A DNA stretch of 7,458 bases from Acidobacteriota bacterium. GTDB lineage: Bacteria > Acidobacteriota > Holophagae > Thermotomaculales > Thermotomaculaceae. The stretch is taken from positions 1-7,458 of the forward strand of contig JALWHA010000300.1 of assembly GCA_027038695.1 (NCBI GenBank), in the 5' to 3' direction. Below are positions 1 to 6,812 of the stretch, piece by piece; within the stretch, counting starts at the first letter, position 1; the number at the start of each line of letters is the position of its first letter. Position numbers and translations under genes: made by a program. Under the pieces are notes generated by a model. That model searched no databases. It was not told the origin of the DNA and worked only from the letters and a program-made list of their open reading frames with translations.

Positions 1-255
1 GCCTTCGCCTGTAAAGTCCTGAACATCAATTACCTTAACCTCTCCAGTTGAGGTTTTTCTCAATCCCGGCACGGAGACATCTACCCCTGTGTCAATAATA
101 AAAACCACCACTCCCCTTCCGTCGCAATCAGGGTTTTTCTCAATAAACTGCTTTGCCCCAACCGTTGTTGTTGAAAGGAATTCATAAACATCTGAAGAAA
201 ATCCGCTAATGGAAAAGATTAAAATTAGCGAAAAAAGGCTTAAAATTCTTTTCAT
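1..255 (-). CDS. Exported subtilisin-family (S8) serine peptidase, tripeptidyl-peptidase-II-like, N-terminus only
   Basis: Eighty-five codons are visible, from the ATG at 255 to the window edge; the rest lies to the left. The protein begins with a Sec-type signal (basic MKR, then a hydrophobic stretch to about residue 18, with likely cleavage near GFSS around residues 18-21). The S8 catalytic aspartate follows in the motif VVVFIIDTGVD (Asp55). The next residues, PGL, then a TxTGE turn, KVIDVQDFTGEG, are the signature that follows the Asp in tripeptidyl peptidase II rather than in ordinary subtilisins, where DTG is usually followed by a His-containing segment sooner. The His and Ser of the triad are outside the window. 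A Shine-Dalgarno GGGAG lies just upstream of the start. It follows the hypothetical exported protein gene by 76 bases on the same strand and may have its own promoter. S8 family is near certain; the TPPII-like subgroup is likely; export is inferred from the signal. Confidence 0.85.
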   Translation of the reverse strand, partial: MKRILSLFSLILIFSISGFSSDVYEFLSTTTVGAKQFIEKNPDCDGRGVVVFIIDTGVDVSVPGLRKTSTGEVKVIDVQDFTGEG

Positions 256-289
256 TCTTTACTCCCATTAATTAATTTTTTGCAATTTG

Positions 290-295
290 ATTATA
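290..295 (-). promoter_or_regulatory. Candidate -10 box for the subtilase gene
   Basis: A perfect TATAAT is read on the minus strand in the 76-base gap before the peptidase gene, placing a start of transcription near 283 and a leader of about 28 bases. No good -35 is found 16-18 bases upstream, only a T-rich run, so the promoter is weak or activator dependent, or the box is chance in AT-rich DNA. It is flanked by short inverted arms (GCAATT at 282-287 and AATTGC at 304-309). Readthrough from the upstream genes is also possible because no terminator is seen in the gap. Confidence 0.4.
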
Positions 296-331
296 AAACA
301 AAGAATTGCCGAATAAAAATAAAATAAGGAT

Positions 332-1036
332 TTATCTGCACAAATCGGATTTTACATACTTTTCCCAATCGGAAAAAAATTCATCCTCAGCTTTATCAAG
401 GTTTATTTTCAGGATAACCATTTTGTCCTTTTTATCCTTTTCCGAAAGTTTTTTGTAGGCTTTTTTGTTTTTGGTGACAACGGTTATCTTTCGCCACAAG
501 AGTTTGTCTTTATGGTATAACCTTCCCTCAAGGGTAACAGGCTCATACGCTTTGCTGAATAAAAAAGCCCCGCCGTACCATTCTATATACTCGGAAACAA
601 CTTCCTCCCCTGCAACCCCGAATGAAAGAAAGGTGTTGTGGGTGGCGGCATAGACGATTACCCCCTGGCTTAAAACCTCAAGCAATCCCATTTTAAAGAG
701 AAAGGATACCCATTGCCTCTTTATCTTTCCGTAACCGGAAAGGTCTATCTTTAATAACAAAGGCGAAATGCTTTCTTTCTCGGAATTGATAAAGTTGTAA
801 GTTAACAAGGTATTACATTTGGAAGTGACTGAAAGCAAGGATTGTTTTAACCTTTGTTTTAAATTTTTATCAATCTCGCTTTCCTTTATATTGAAGTTTT
901 TGTGTTTTTTAAAACTCAAAGTTATTAAAACGTCAATTTTAACCTTTTTACTTCTCAGTGCATCAGGGACAGGCTTTTTTAGGTTTATGCAGGAAAGTTC
1001 AATAAGAAAAAGTGCAATAACCAATAACTTTTTCAC
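332..1036 (-). CDS. Hypothetical exported protein, possible lipoprotein
   Basis: I do not recognise a family for this 234-residue protein. The N-terminus MKKLLVIALFLIELSC has a basic end, a hydrophobic core and a cysteine at residue 16, like a lipoprotein signal. However, the lipobox is poor: Glu sits at -3 where Leu is usual, so lipidation is uncertain. The body is lysine-rich and charged, with a hydrophobic, glycine-containing patch at about residues 109-165, and a Trp-containing stretch (LLWRKITVV, about 179-187) that resembles a beta-strand. The start is GTG at 1036, supported by AGAAGG five bases upstream (1042-1047) and by the signal-like sequence that begins exactly there. It lies 16 bases after feoA on the same strand, so cotranscription with ppiD-feoA is likely. 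It probably faces the periplasm; its role is unknown. Confidence 0.72.
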   Translation of the reverse strand: MKKLLVIALFLIELSCINLKKPVPDALRSKKVKIDVLITLSFKKHKNFNIKESEIDKNLKQRLKQSLLSVTSKCNTLLTYNFINSEKESISPLLLKIDLSGYGKIKRQWVSFLFKMGLLEVLSQGVIVYAATHNTFLSFGVAGEEVVSEYIEWYGGAFLFSKAYEPVTLEGRLYHKDKLLWRKITVVTKNKKAYKKLSEKDKKDKMVILKINLDKAEDEFFSDWEKYVKSDLCR

Positions 1037-1052
1037 AAAAGCCTTCTAAAAA

Positions 1053-1280
1053 TCAGCCTATCTTTTCCACCATTATCTTTGAGGCAACCCCTCTGCCTAT
1101 TGCGACATTGGAGTTGTGAACAGAAATGAGAAGGGGGCCGAAAGCCCCCTTTTTCTTTATTTCAATTTCGTCACCTTCGTGAACACCTAAATTATTAAGT
1201 TGAACCTGAAACCTATAGCCTCCCCTAAAGCCTTTTATAACCGCTTTATCTCCCTGCTCAAGTTCCATGAGGGATATCAT
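1053..1280 (-). CDS. feoA: FeoA-family protein (small SH3-like ferrous iron transport accessory protein)
   Basis: This 75-residue protein has the FeoA domain layout throughout. A short lead (MELEQGDKAVIKGFRGG) is followed by the helix with NNLGVHEGDEIEI, matching the family's LGL-xxG-xxI/V pattern. After that come a turn rich in Gly/Pro (KGAFGPLLISVHNSNVAIGRGVA) and a final strand, SKIMVEKI. FeoA is a cytosolic SH3-like protein that normally works with the membrane GTPase FeoB in ferrous iron uptake; the same fold is found at the C-terminus of DtxR regulators. No feoB is in the window. The ATG at 1280 overlaps the TGA of ppiD (ATGA), and AAGGAGG lies ten bases upstream inside the end of ppiD. 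That favours this start over the in-frame ATG four codons later, which lacks a good ribosome site. Translational coupling to ppiD is inferred. The FeoA fold is confident; the role in iron uptake is less so without feoB. Confidence 0.87.
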   Translation of the reverse strand: MISLMELEQGDKAVIKGFRGGYRFQVQLNNLGVHEGDEIEIKKKGAFGPLLISVHNSNVAIGRGVASKIMVEKIG

Positions 1281-3238
1281 CTGGACTCAGCCTCCTTGAG
1301 GCGGTTCAAAAATTGCTGTCTCACTTCAATCTTTCCGTCTTCTGTCATTTTTTTTCTCAAATTTGTTACCAAGGTTGACAAAAGTTTCATGGCTTCTTCG
1401 TTTCTCATTCTTTTTCTTAATTGAGGCAATTGAGCCATAAACTTTTTCTGATCAAAGTTTACCTTATCGGTGATGTTGCAAACAATGTAATTTCCGTTTT
1501 TATCCGGCAAAGGCTCGGTAATTTGATCCTTGTCGTACTTAAACAACTTTGTAACCGCATCTGAACCCGGTTTAAGTATAAAAGCGGTGTTAACACTGCC
1601 TAAAAGTGTTTTCTTTTGCTTTCTTATAGCAAGTTTTTCCTTTTTAGCGAGTTTCTCAAAATTTTTGTAAGTAGCCTTGGCCTTGAAATCTTCCGCAGCC
1701 TTTAAAGCAATCTTTTTAGCCATTTCAAGTTTCATATCGTTCATTACTTTATTTTTCACATCGTTGAAAGGAGGAATTTCAGGCTTTTTCTCCCCTACCA
1801 TCTGACAAACAATAAATCCCCCGGCTGTTTTAAGCGGGTCTGAGATTTCCTTGTCTTTCATAGAAAAGACATAAGTAACAACAAAATTGGAAGGACCTAT
1901 GCCCTTTATCTCAACCATCGGAGATTTCTTAAAAAATCCGCTGTCCAACATCTTTAACTTCATCTCTTTAGCAGCCTTTTGAACACTTGAATATTTTTTT
2001 GCAAGTGCTTTAAACTCTTCTGCCTTTTTCTTTGCAAGGTCTTGAGATTTTTTGGTAATCAATATATTTTTAATCTGATTTTTAACCTCGTCCAGAGTAA
2101 AAGTCTTAGCTTCTTTTCTACCTGTTACCATAATTATGTGATAACCGAACCTTGTTTTTACAGGCTTTGATATCTCTCCTACTTTTAAAGCAAAAGCGGC
2201 ATCTTCAAAGGGTTTAACCATTCTTCCCTTCGGGAAAAACCCTAAATCCCCGCCCCTGTTTTTTGTTCCGGGGTCGTCGCTGTACTTCTTTGCCAATTTG
2301 TCAAAATCAGCACCCTTTTTCAACTGATTATATATTTTATCAGCAAGTTTCTTAGCTTCTTTATCGCTAATTTTTTTAGTACGGGGACTGATTAAAATAT
2401 GCTTTGCCCTTACCTGTTCTTCCCGGGTATACTTCTTTTTGTTCTTTTCGTAATAATCTTTGATCTCGGCATCGCTTACCTTAACATCTTTCCTTAAATC
2501 AAAAGGGCTAAACCTTACATATTTTATCCTTCTCATTAAAGGGGTTTTGTATTTATTCTTATGTGACTCATAGTATTTTTTCATCTCGTCTTCGGAAAAT
2601 TTAGCATTAACCTTTGATACAAAATTTTTCGGGTTAAAAACCACATAATCAAAAGCAACGGAGAGTGTTTGTTTTTGATATGCTTCCTTTAACTGTTCAA
2701 TTGAAAACTGGATAGATTCCCTGTAAAGGTTTTCCAATTTCTCTATAATAATATCTTCCTTGACGCCTCTTTCAAAATCGGAAACCCTGTATCCATAACC
2801 GTTTAAATATCTCTTATACTTTTCAAACCCGATAAAATTGCCGTCTTTATCGGTAAAAACCGGATAACTTAAAATTCTCTTTGCCACCTCTTCTTTTGAT
2901 GCGCTTATACCCATCTGTTTTGCATGGTAAAGTTCAACCCTTCTGTTAATCAAAGTATCAAATGCTCTCCTCTGAATCCTGAAAGCCTTTGCCAGTTGAG
3001 AATTCCACGCCCTTCCGTACATCCTTCTATAATAATCTTCAAGGTCCCTTGCCTTTCTGACATATTCCTGAAACTGGATCTCCTGTCCGTTGAACCATGC
3101 TATAACCGAAGTAGGGGTCCCAATCTGTCCCTTTGCACCCCAGTTAACAAATACATAAACAGATAACGCAATAATCACTGCCCACAGCAAGCCCATTGCG
3201 AAATAAGATTTTGTTCCCTCTCTCATTTTCTTTAACAT
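1277..3238 (-). CDS. ppiD: Membrane-anchored PpiD/SurA-type peptidyl-prolyl cis-trans isomerase (periplasmic foldase)
   Basis: The protein has 653 residues, close to the roughly 620 of E. coli PpiD, and the same plan. A short cytoplasmic end is followed by one membrane helix (about 13-32), a SurA_N-like helical chaperone region (about 45-250) and a parvulin rotamase domain (about 273-375). After that comes a long lysine-rich C-terminal region. The parvulin core is canonical: AKHILIS, then YSDDPGTKNRGGDLGFF, MVKPFEDAAFAL and FGYHII, with both conserved histidines present, so catalysis is plausible. Two later segments (about 432-482 and 547-595) each repeat a degenerate end of a parvulin fold (isdPl...GgfIVc and iTEPL...GNYIVC). 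It would assist folding of newly exported proteins at the inner membrane. I chose the ATG at 3238 because AGGAG lies eight bases upstream; an in-frame TTG two codons earlier sits only two bases from it. It heads the feoA and exported-protein genes and has a good promoter. Confidence 0.9.
   Translation of the reverse strand: MLKKMREGTKSYFAMGLLWAVIIALSVYVFVNWGAKGQIGTPTSVIAWFNGQEIQFQEYVRKARDLEDYYRRMYGRAWNSQLAKAFRIQRRAFDTLINRRVELYHAKQMGISASKEEVAKRILSYPVFTDKDGNFIGFEKYKRYLNGYGYRVSDFERGVKEDIIIEKLENLYRESIQFSIEQLKEAYQKQTLSVAFDYVVFNPKNFVSKVNAKFSEDEMKKYYESHKNKYKTPLMRRIKYVRFSPFDLRKDVKVSDAEIKDYYEKNKKKYTREEQVRAKHILISPRTKKISDKEAKKLADKIYNQLKKGADFDKLAKKYSDDPGTKNRGGDLGFFPKGRMVKPFEDAAFALKVGEISKPVKTRFGYHIIMVTGRKEAKTFTLDEVKNQIKNILITKKSQDLAKKKAEEFKALAKKYSSVQKAAKEMKLKMLDSGFFKKSPMVEIKGIGPSNFVVTYVFSMKDKEISDPLKTAGGFIVCQMVGEKKPEIPPFNDVKNKVMNDMKLEMAKKIALKAAEDFKAKATYKNFEKLAKKEKLAIRKQKKTLLGSVNTAFILKPGSDAVTKLFKYDKDQITEPLPDKNGNYIVCNITDKVNFDQKKFMAQLPQLRKRMRNEEAMKLLSTLVTNLRKKMTEDGKIEVRQQFLNRLKEAESR
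1291..1297 (-). promoter_or_regulatory. Ribosome binding site of feoA, inside the 3' end of ppiD
   Basis: AAGGAGG on the minus strand lies ten bases before the feoA ATG (1278-1280), which itself overlaps the ppiD stop (1277-1279). This decides the first ATG rather than the internal one and shows that ribosomes finishing ppiD can restart at feoA. Confidence 0.75.
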
Positions 3239-3246
3239 ACACAACT

Positions 3247-3251
3247 CTCCT
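3247..3251 (-). promoter_or_regulatory. Ribosome binding site deciding the ppiD start
   Basis: AGGAG on the minus strand is eight bases from the ATG at 3236-3238 but only two bases from the in-frame TTG at 3242-3244. Translation should therefore begin with MLKKMREG rather than two residues earlier. Confidence 0.75.
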
Positions 3252-3277
3252 TTAAGCCTCGTTCTTCAATCTTCAAT

Positions 3278-3306
3278 ATGTTAAAGGAAAATAGCCTTTG
3301 ATTCAA
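3278..3306 (-). promoter_or_regulatory. Sigma-70-like promoter of the ppiD-feoA unit
   Basis: On the minus strand TTGAAT (3301-3306) and TAACAT (3278-3283) are separated by exactly 17 bases. Transcription would start near 3271 and leave a leader of about 33 bases before the ppiD ATG. Each box matches four of six consensus bases. The position is right: it lies between the terminator of the upstream gene and the ppiD ribosome site. A tandem repeat ATTGAAG ATTGAAG (3264-3277) sits directly at the expected start of transcription. Confidence 0.6.
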
Positions 3307-3377
3307 GCAATAATTTAAGAAAAACAAAGGTTAAAAAAATAAGGTTAATGTAAAAATTAAAATTAAAATACAAATAT

Positions 3378-3403
3378 AAAAAAAGCGCCCGAAAACGAGC
3401 GCT
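3378..3403 (-). terminator. Intrinsic terminator after the FecR-like gene
   Basis: Read on the minus strand, AGCGCTCG, loop TTTT, CGGGCGCT forms an eight-pair stem (3384-3403). One pair is a G-U wobble, which works only on this strand; on the plus strand it becomes a C-A mismatch. It is followed directly by a T run (3378-3383) and further T-rich sequence. It begins 22 bases after the TAA of the FecR-like gene, so it closes that transcription unit and separates it from ppiD. Confidence 0.88.
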
Positions 3404-3425
3404 AAAAAATAAGTTTATTTAAACA

Positions 3426-4766
3426 TTATTTATATGCGGAATTTCTTTTTCTTCTTGTTCTAATAACGGTAACCGGATGAATTGTGTATATCGGCCTTCC
3501 GGGTATCCTTACCCTCACCCCATCGTTGGCAGCGGATGAAGAAACCCTTCTTGAAGGAATATAACTTCCGCCCATTGAGTAATAATCAATCCTTCTGTAG
3601 TCCCTCTCCCTCAAGCCAACTTTTTCAGCCACTCTTGCACTTCTAATCTCAGGGTCAGTGGTCATTCTTGCTCTAATCGCAATCGGCTTTTTAACATACC
3701 TGTAAACCCTTTCTCTAACCCTGGGCAAAGGTCTTACAACATCCCACCCCCTACCGTAAACAATACAGTTGTCATAATACCTGTAACCGGCCCTATCTAA
3801 ATAATCAAGCAAAGATAACTGCCAGGCAAGGTAATCAACAGAGAAACCGTACTCAGCACCAAAGCCTGCAAGGGGGTCGTAGTAGAATTCAGCATGCCAG
3901 CCGTGATACGGGTCCCATGCCCATTTAATTGAGTTGTACCTGTTTACCGAAAACCATAACCAGAGTTGATAATCTGTCATATAGATTGTTGCAGGGGAAA
4001 GCAAACCGTATGCATGGGTCAATACAGGGTCAAAAATAAACCAATTGTCAAAAACCACATTATCTATTTGATAGATCGGTTTGACGTAGCTTACCCTGTA
4101 CCAATGAGTTTTGCCTCTATCGTCGGTATAAGCCATCACAGGAGGCAACCTGTCAACCCTTGAATTCATCAAAAGCCTTGATTTAGTTAAAGCCCAATCG
4201 TGTTTCCTCCTTTTAACCCAGCCTAAAAACGCCTCGTCATTCTTCTTTTTGAAGTGAACCCTCGTAAAAATCTTATTTTTCTTAACAAAAGAAGGATTTC
4301 CTTTGCCGCTAATTTTAGAGATATAGACATTGTCCTTTCCTTCAATATCTCTCATTACAAGGTAAGTGCCCTTTGCGGGAAGAAAGACCGAAGCCGAAGC
4401 AAGGGATAAAATCACAGGTTTCTTTGTTTCAATTACAGCCTTACCTTTGCCGAAGTAAAGGGTTGTTTTGTCTCCCCCAATGTCAATTGTCTCAAAATGA
4501 AATGTCGTGTTTTTATCAAACCAATAGATTGAATTATTAAAATCAACCAATTCAAGTTTTCCGTCTTCGGTATTATAAGTCGAACCTAAAAGCACAAGGT
4601 AATCAAAACCCACTTTATAGGTTTTCTCGTTAAAGGTTAGTTGAGGACTGCCTATGGCAAACCTAACCCTCCCCGCCGTTATTTTAGACAAATCACCTTT
4701 TGCAAAAATCGGCGAAACGGCAAGTAAAATTGCCGTTATTGCTATTAATAACCCTTTAACCCTCAT
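3426..4766 (-). CDS. Secreted FecR-like protein with aromatic and arginine-rich C-terminal half
   Basis: The 446-residue protein starts with a Sec signal (MRVKGLLIAITAILLAVSPIFA, probable cleavage after IFA at about 22). Residues about 28-150 look like a FecR-type beta domain: an opening ITAGRVRFAIGSP, alternating short strands, a GKLELVDFNNSIYWFDKNT segment and a GKGKAVIET segment. The order is that of envelope FecR-like proteins, where a charged 'response to state' domain presents a string of short strands. Residues about 220-335 are rich in Trp, Tyr and Phe (WFIFDP, YQLWLWF, WAWDPYHGWHAEFYYDP), recalling the WYP-rich tails of DUF6600-type exported proteins. The last hundred residues are strongly basic with many Arg and Tyr. 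No enzyme motif or membrane helix beyond the signal is seen. Start: ATG at 4766, with GGGAGG five bases upstream; the in-frame GTG two codons earlier overlaps that site. Function is unknown; FecR/DUF6600 affinity is moderate. Confidence 0.75.
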   Translation of the reverse strand: MRVKGLLIAITAILLAVSPIFAKGDLSKITAGRVRFAIGSPQLTFNEKTYKVGFDYLVLLGSTYNTEDGKLELVDFNNSIYWFDKNTTFHFETIDIGGDKTTLYFGKGKAVIETKKPVILSLASASVFLPAKGTYLVMRDIEGKDNVYISKISGKGNPSFVKKNKIFTRVHFKKKNDEAFLGWVKRRKHDWALTKSRLLMNSRVDRLPPVMAYTDDRGKTHWYRVSYVKPIYQIDNVVFDNWFIFDPVLTHAYGLLSPATIYMTDYQLWLWFSVNRYNSIKWAWDPYHGWHAEFYYDPLAGFGAEYGFSVDYLAWQLSLLDYLDRAGYRYYDNCIVYGRGWDVVRPLPRVRERVYRYVKKPIAIRARMTTDPEIRSARVAEKVGLRERDYRRIDYYSMGGSYIPSRRVSSSAANDGVRVRIPGRPIYTIHPVTVIRTRRKRNSAYK

Positions 4767-4771
4767 AAACA

Positions 4772-4777
4772 CCTCCC
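4772..4777 (-). promoter_or_regulatory. Ribosome binding site deciding the start of the FecR-like gene
   Basis: GGGAGG on the minus strand lies five bases before the ATG at 4764-4766. The alternative in-frame GTG (4770-4772) overlaps the site itself and so cannot be the start it serves. Confidence 0.75.
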
Positions 4778-4814
4778 AAATCCCTTTTGCTATAAAATAA
4801 GCAAAAAATGTGCC

Positions 4815-4843
4815 ATTAAAATGTTATTTTTTGTTAGATTCAA
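4815..4843 (-). promoter_or_regulatory. Candidate sigma-70-like promoter of the FecR-like gene
   Basis: On the minus strand TTGAAT (4838-4843) lies in the last codons of htpG, and TTTAAT (4815-4820, five of six consensus bases) follows after exactly 17 bases. Transcription would begin near 4808, giving a leader of about 42 bases. The layout closely matches the ppiD promoter, including the same TTGAAT. It would let the gene be expressed apart from htpG, although readthrough across the 57-base gap is not excluded. Confidence 0.5.
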
Positions 4844-6659
4844 GAAACCTCTCAATCAACTCGTTATACCTTTCAACCGCATGGGGAATGTCAGATAAAA
4901 ACCCTTCGGTTAACTCCGCAGTATCAACAATTGAATTTAATAAGATTTCCTTAATCCTTTCATCTTCAGAATCTAAAATAAACTTCTTTAAGTTTTTATA
5001 AACGGGATGGGAGGTATTAAACTCAAGTATCTTCCTGGAAGGAACATAAAACTTGTTCAAAGCGTTCATCATCCTCTCCATCTGAGAAGAAGGCGCATTC
5101 TTTTGAGATACAAGGCAATAAGGGGAGGTAACAAGCCTTGTTGAAACAATTGCGTCATAAATCCTGTCTTTCAAAACCTCTTTCACCTTTTCAAGAAATT
5201 TTTTATCGCTTTCTTCAATTGACTTTTCCTCTTCCTTTTTATCTTCAAGGCTAACATCTTCCCTTGTAATCAACTTAAACTCAGCATCTTTGAATTTGCC
5301 TATATGCTCTAAAACTGTTTCATCTAAAACCTGAGTCAAAATCAAAACAGGCACTCCCTTTTTGTAAAACTGCTCAAGATATGGGGATTTTTCAATAGTT
5401 TTTCTGTCTTCTCCCACAATGTAAAAGATTGAATCCTTGTAATCTGTTTTTTCAAGGTATTCGGAAAGGGTAATTTTATCCTCACCGTCTGTGTAATCAA
5501 AAAGCAACAACTCTGCCAAATCCTGTTTTTCAGGGTAATCTTTAACAATACCCTCTTTCAAATAAACCCCGAACTCTTCAAAAAACAAATTGTAATTTGA
5601 TCTATCTTTCTTTAAAAACTCTTTCAAATGCTTGATAAACCTTGAGGTAATTGTTTTTTTAAGTTTCAAAACAACCGGGTCATTCTGGATTGTCTCCCTT
5701 GAAATATTTAACTGAATGTCTTCCGAATCAACGACACCTTTTAAAAACCTTAAATAATCAGGCACCAACTCTTCTGTTTTTTCCGAAATCAAAACCCTTC
5801 TATTGTAAAGCCTTATGCCTGTATCATCTTCAAGCCCGAACTTAACAAGGGAAAAAGGAGGAATGTATATTATAGCTTTCAAATCAACAGGCGCGTCCGA
5901 ATAGACGTGTAGATAATTCAAAGGCTTTAACTCAGATTTTGTCAGGTATTTGTAAAACTCCTCGTAGTCTTCCTTTTTCAAACCCCTCGGGTTTTCAAGC
6001 CATAGCGGTTTAACCTGCTTTAACTTCCTGCCGTTCAAATAAATAGGATAAGGCACAAACCTTGAATACCTGTCTATAATCGCCTCAATCCGCGACTCGC
6101 TTAAAAATTCTTTAGCGTCTTCTTTTAAAAAGATTTTAACCCTTGTTCCCCTTTTGCAATCCCCGTCAAAGCTGTCAACGGTAAACTTTTCCTTTCCTTC
6201 GCTTATCCATCTAACAGCAGGCGAATCTTTGTGATAACTCTTTGAAACAACCTCAACCTTTTCCGCAACCATAAAAACGGAATAAAAACCGACACCGAAC
6301 TGTCCTATTAACTCTTCGCTTACTTCGTTTTTCTTTTCAAGCAATTCAAGAAACTTTCTCGTCCCAGAATGTGCTATAGTGCCTAAGTTTTCAATAATCT
6401 CGTCCTCAGTCATTCCAATCCCGGTATCAACAACCTCAACGGTGTTTTCAGATTGGTTTATATTTATGTCAATTCTGTGCTCCAAATCCCTATCAACAAT
6501 TTCCTCACCCTGCAACTCCTTAAACTTCAATTTATTCAATGCGTCAACAGAGTTTGAAATCAACTCCCTTAAGAAAATCTCTCTGTGTTTATAAAGGGAA
6601 TGAATAACAATCTCAAGCAGCCTTCCCACTTCAGACTTAAACTTTATCCTTCTTGCCAT
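4824..6659 (-). CDS. htpG: Molecular chaperone HtpG (bacterial Hsp90)
   Basis: The 611-residue protein is close in length to E. coli HtpG (624) and complete. The N-terminal GHKL ATPase domain carries FLRELISNSVDAL (catalytic Glu32, Mg-binding Asn36), VVDTGIGMT (Asp78, adenine contact), the lid segment GTIAHSGTRKF and GQFGVGFYS (about 119-127). The middle domain has PLWLENP (about 218-224), GIRLYNRRVLI and LNISRETIQND, whose Arg321 is the conserved ATP-contacting arginine. The C-terminal dimerisation domain includes LVTSPYCLVS and SSQMERMMNAL; there is no MEEVD tail, as expected in bacteria. It is an ATP-driven homodimeric cytosolic chaperone acting late on client proteins, usually with DnaK. 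GGAGG precedes the ATG. It is the first gene of the minus-strand block, with a sigma-70-like promoter and no CIRCE element, and the FecR-like gene follows after 57 bases. Confidence 0.98.
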   Translation of the reverse strand: MARRIKFKSEVGRLLEIVIHSLYKHREIFLRELISNSVDALNKLKFKELQGEEIVDRDLEHRIDININQSENTVEVVDTGIGMTEDEIIENLGTIAHSGTRKFLELLEKKNEVSEELIGQFGVGFYSVFMVAEKVEVVSKSYHKDSPAVRWISEGKEKFTVDSFDGDCKRGTRVKIFLKEDAKEFLSESRIEAIIDRYSRFVPYPIYLNGRKLKQVKPLWLENPRGLKKEDYEEFYKYLTKSELKPLNYLHVYSDAPVDLKAIIYIPPFSLVKFGLEDDTGIRLYNRRVLISEKTEELVPDYLRFLKGVVDSEDIQLNISRETIQNDPVVLKLKKTITSRFIKHLKEFLKKDRSNYNLFFEEFGVYLKEGIVKDYPEKQDLAELLLFDYTDGEDKITLSEYLEKTDYKDSIFYIVGEDRKTIEKSPYLEQFYKKGVPVLILTQVLDETVLEHIGKFKDAEFKLITREDVSLEDKKEEEKSIEESDKKFLEKVKEVLKDRIYDAIVSTRLVTSPYCLVSQKNAPSSQMERMMNALNKFYVPSRKILEFNTSHPVYKNLKKFILDSEDERIKEILLNSIVDTAELTEGFLSDIPHAVERYNELIERFLESNKK

Positions 6660-6697
6660 AACTTACACCTCCGCATTAATTTAAATACGCCTAAAAT

Positions 6698-6726
6698 AAT
6701 TTAAAAATTTAGAGAGAATTTTTCAA
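6698..6726 (-). promoter_or_regulatory. Candidate promoter of htpG
   Basis: TTGAAA (6721-6726) and TAAATT (6698-6703) on the minus strand are 17 bases apart, with transcription expected near 6690 and a leader of about 30 bases to the ATG. The -35 reads CTTGAAA, which also resembles the -35 of heat-shock sigma-32 promoters, but no CCCCAT-type -10 follows. No CIRCE inverted repeat (TTAGCACTC/GAGTGCTAA) is present, so HrcA control is not supported. Confidence 0.5.
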
Positions 6727-6812
6727 GAGAGAAAAAACTTTTCAACATATGGATTCCAACCATAGAACAAAATGTTTTTGATAAAAAAATTATAACTTAA
6801 ATTTTTAACTAT

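Noticed and set aside
465..1424. Several short plus-strand open frames opposite the exported protein, feoA and ppiD
   Set aside because: They mirror real minus-strand genes, lack ribosome sites and show no domain-like sequence.
3238..3244. TTG start two codons before the chosen ppiD start
   Set aside because: It lies only two bases from the ribosome site, whereas the ATG at 3238 is eight bases away.
4766..4772. GTG start for the FecR-like gene
   Set aside because: It overlaps its own GGGAGG ribosome site; the ATG two codons later has proper spacing.
4767..4823. Terminator between htpG and the FecR-like gene
   Set aside because: Only a weak TTTTGC/GCAAAA pairing with a ten-base loop is seen and no T run follows it.
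6660..6760. CIRCE or sigma-32 element upstream of htpG
   Set aside because: No TTAGCACTC/GAGTGCTAA repeat is present, and CTTGAAA is not followed by a CCCCAT-type -10.
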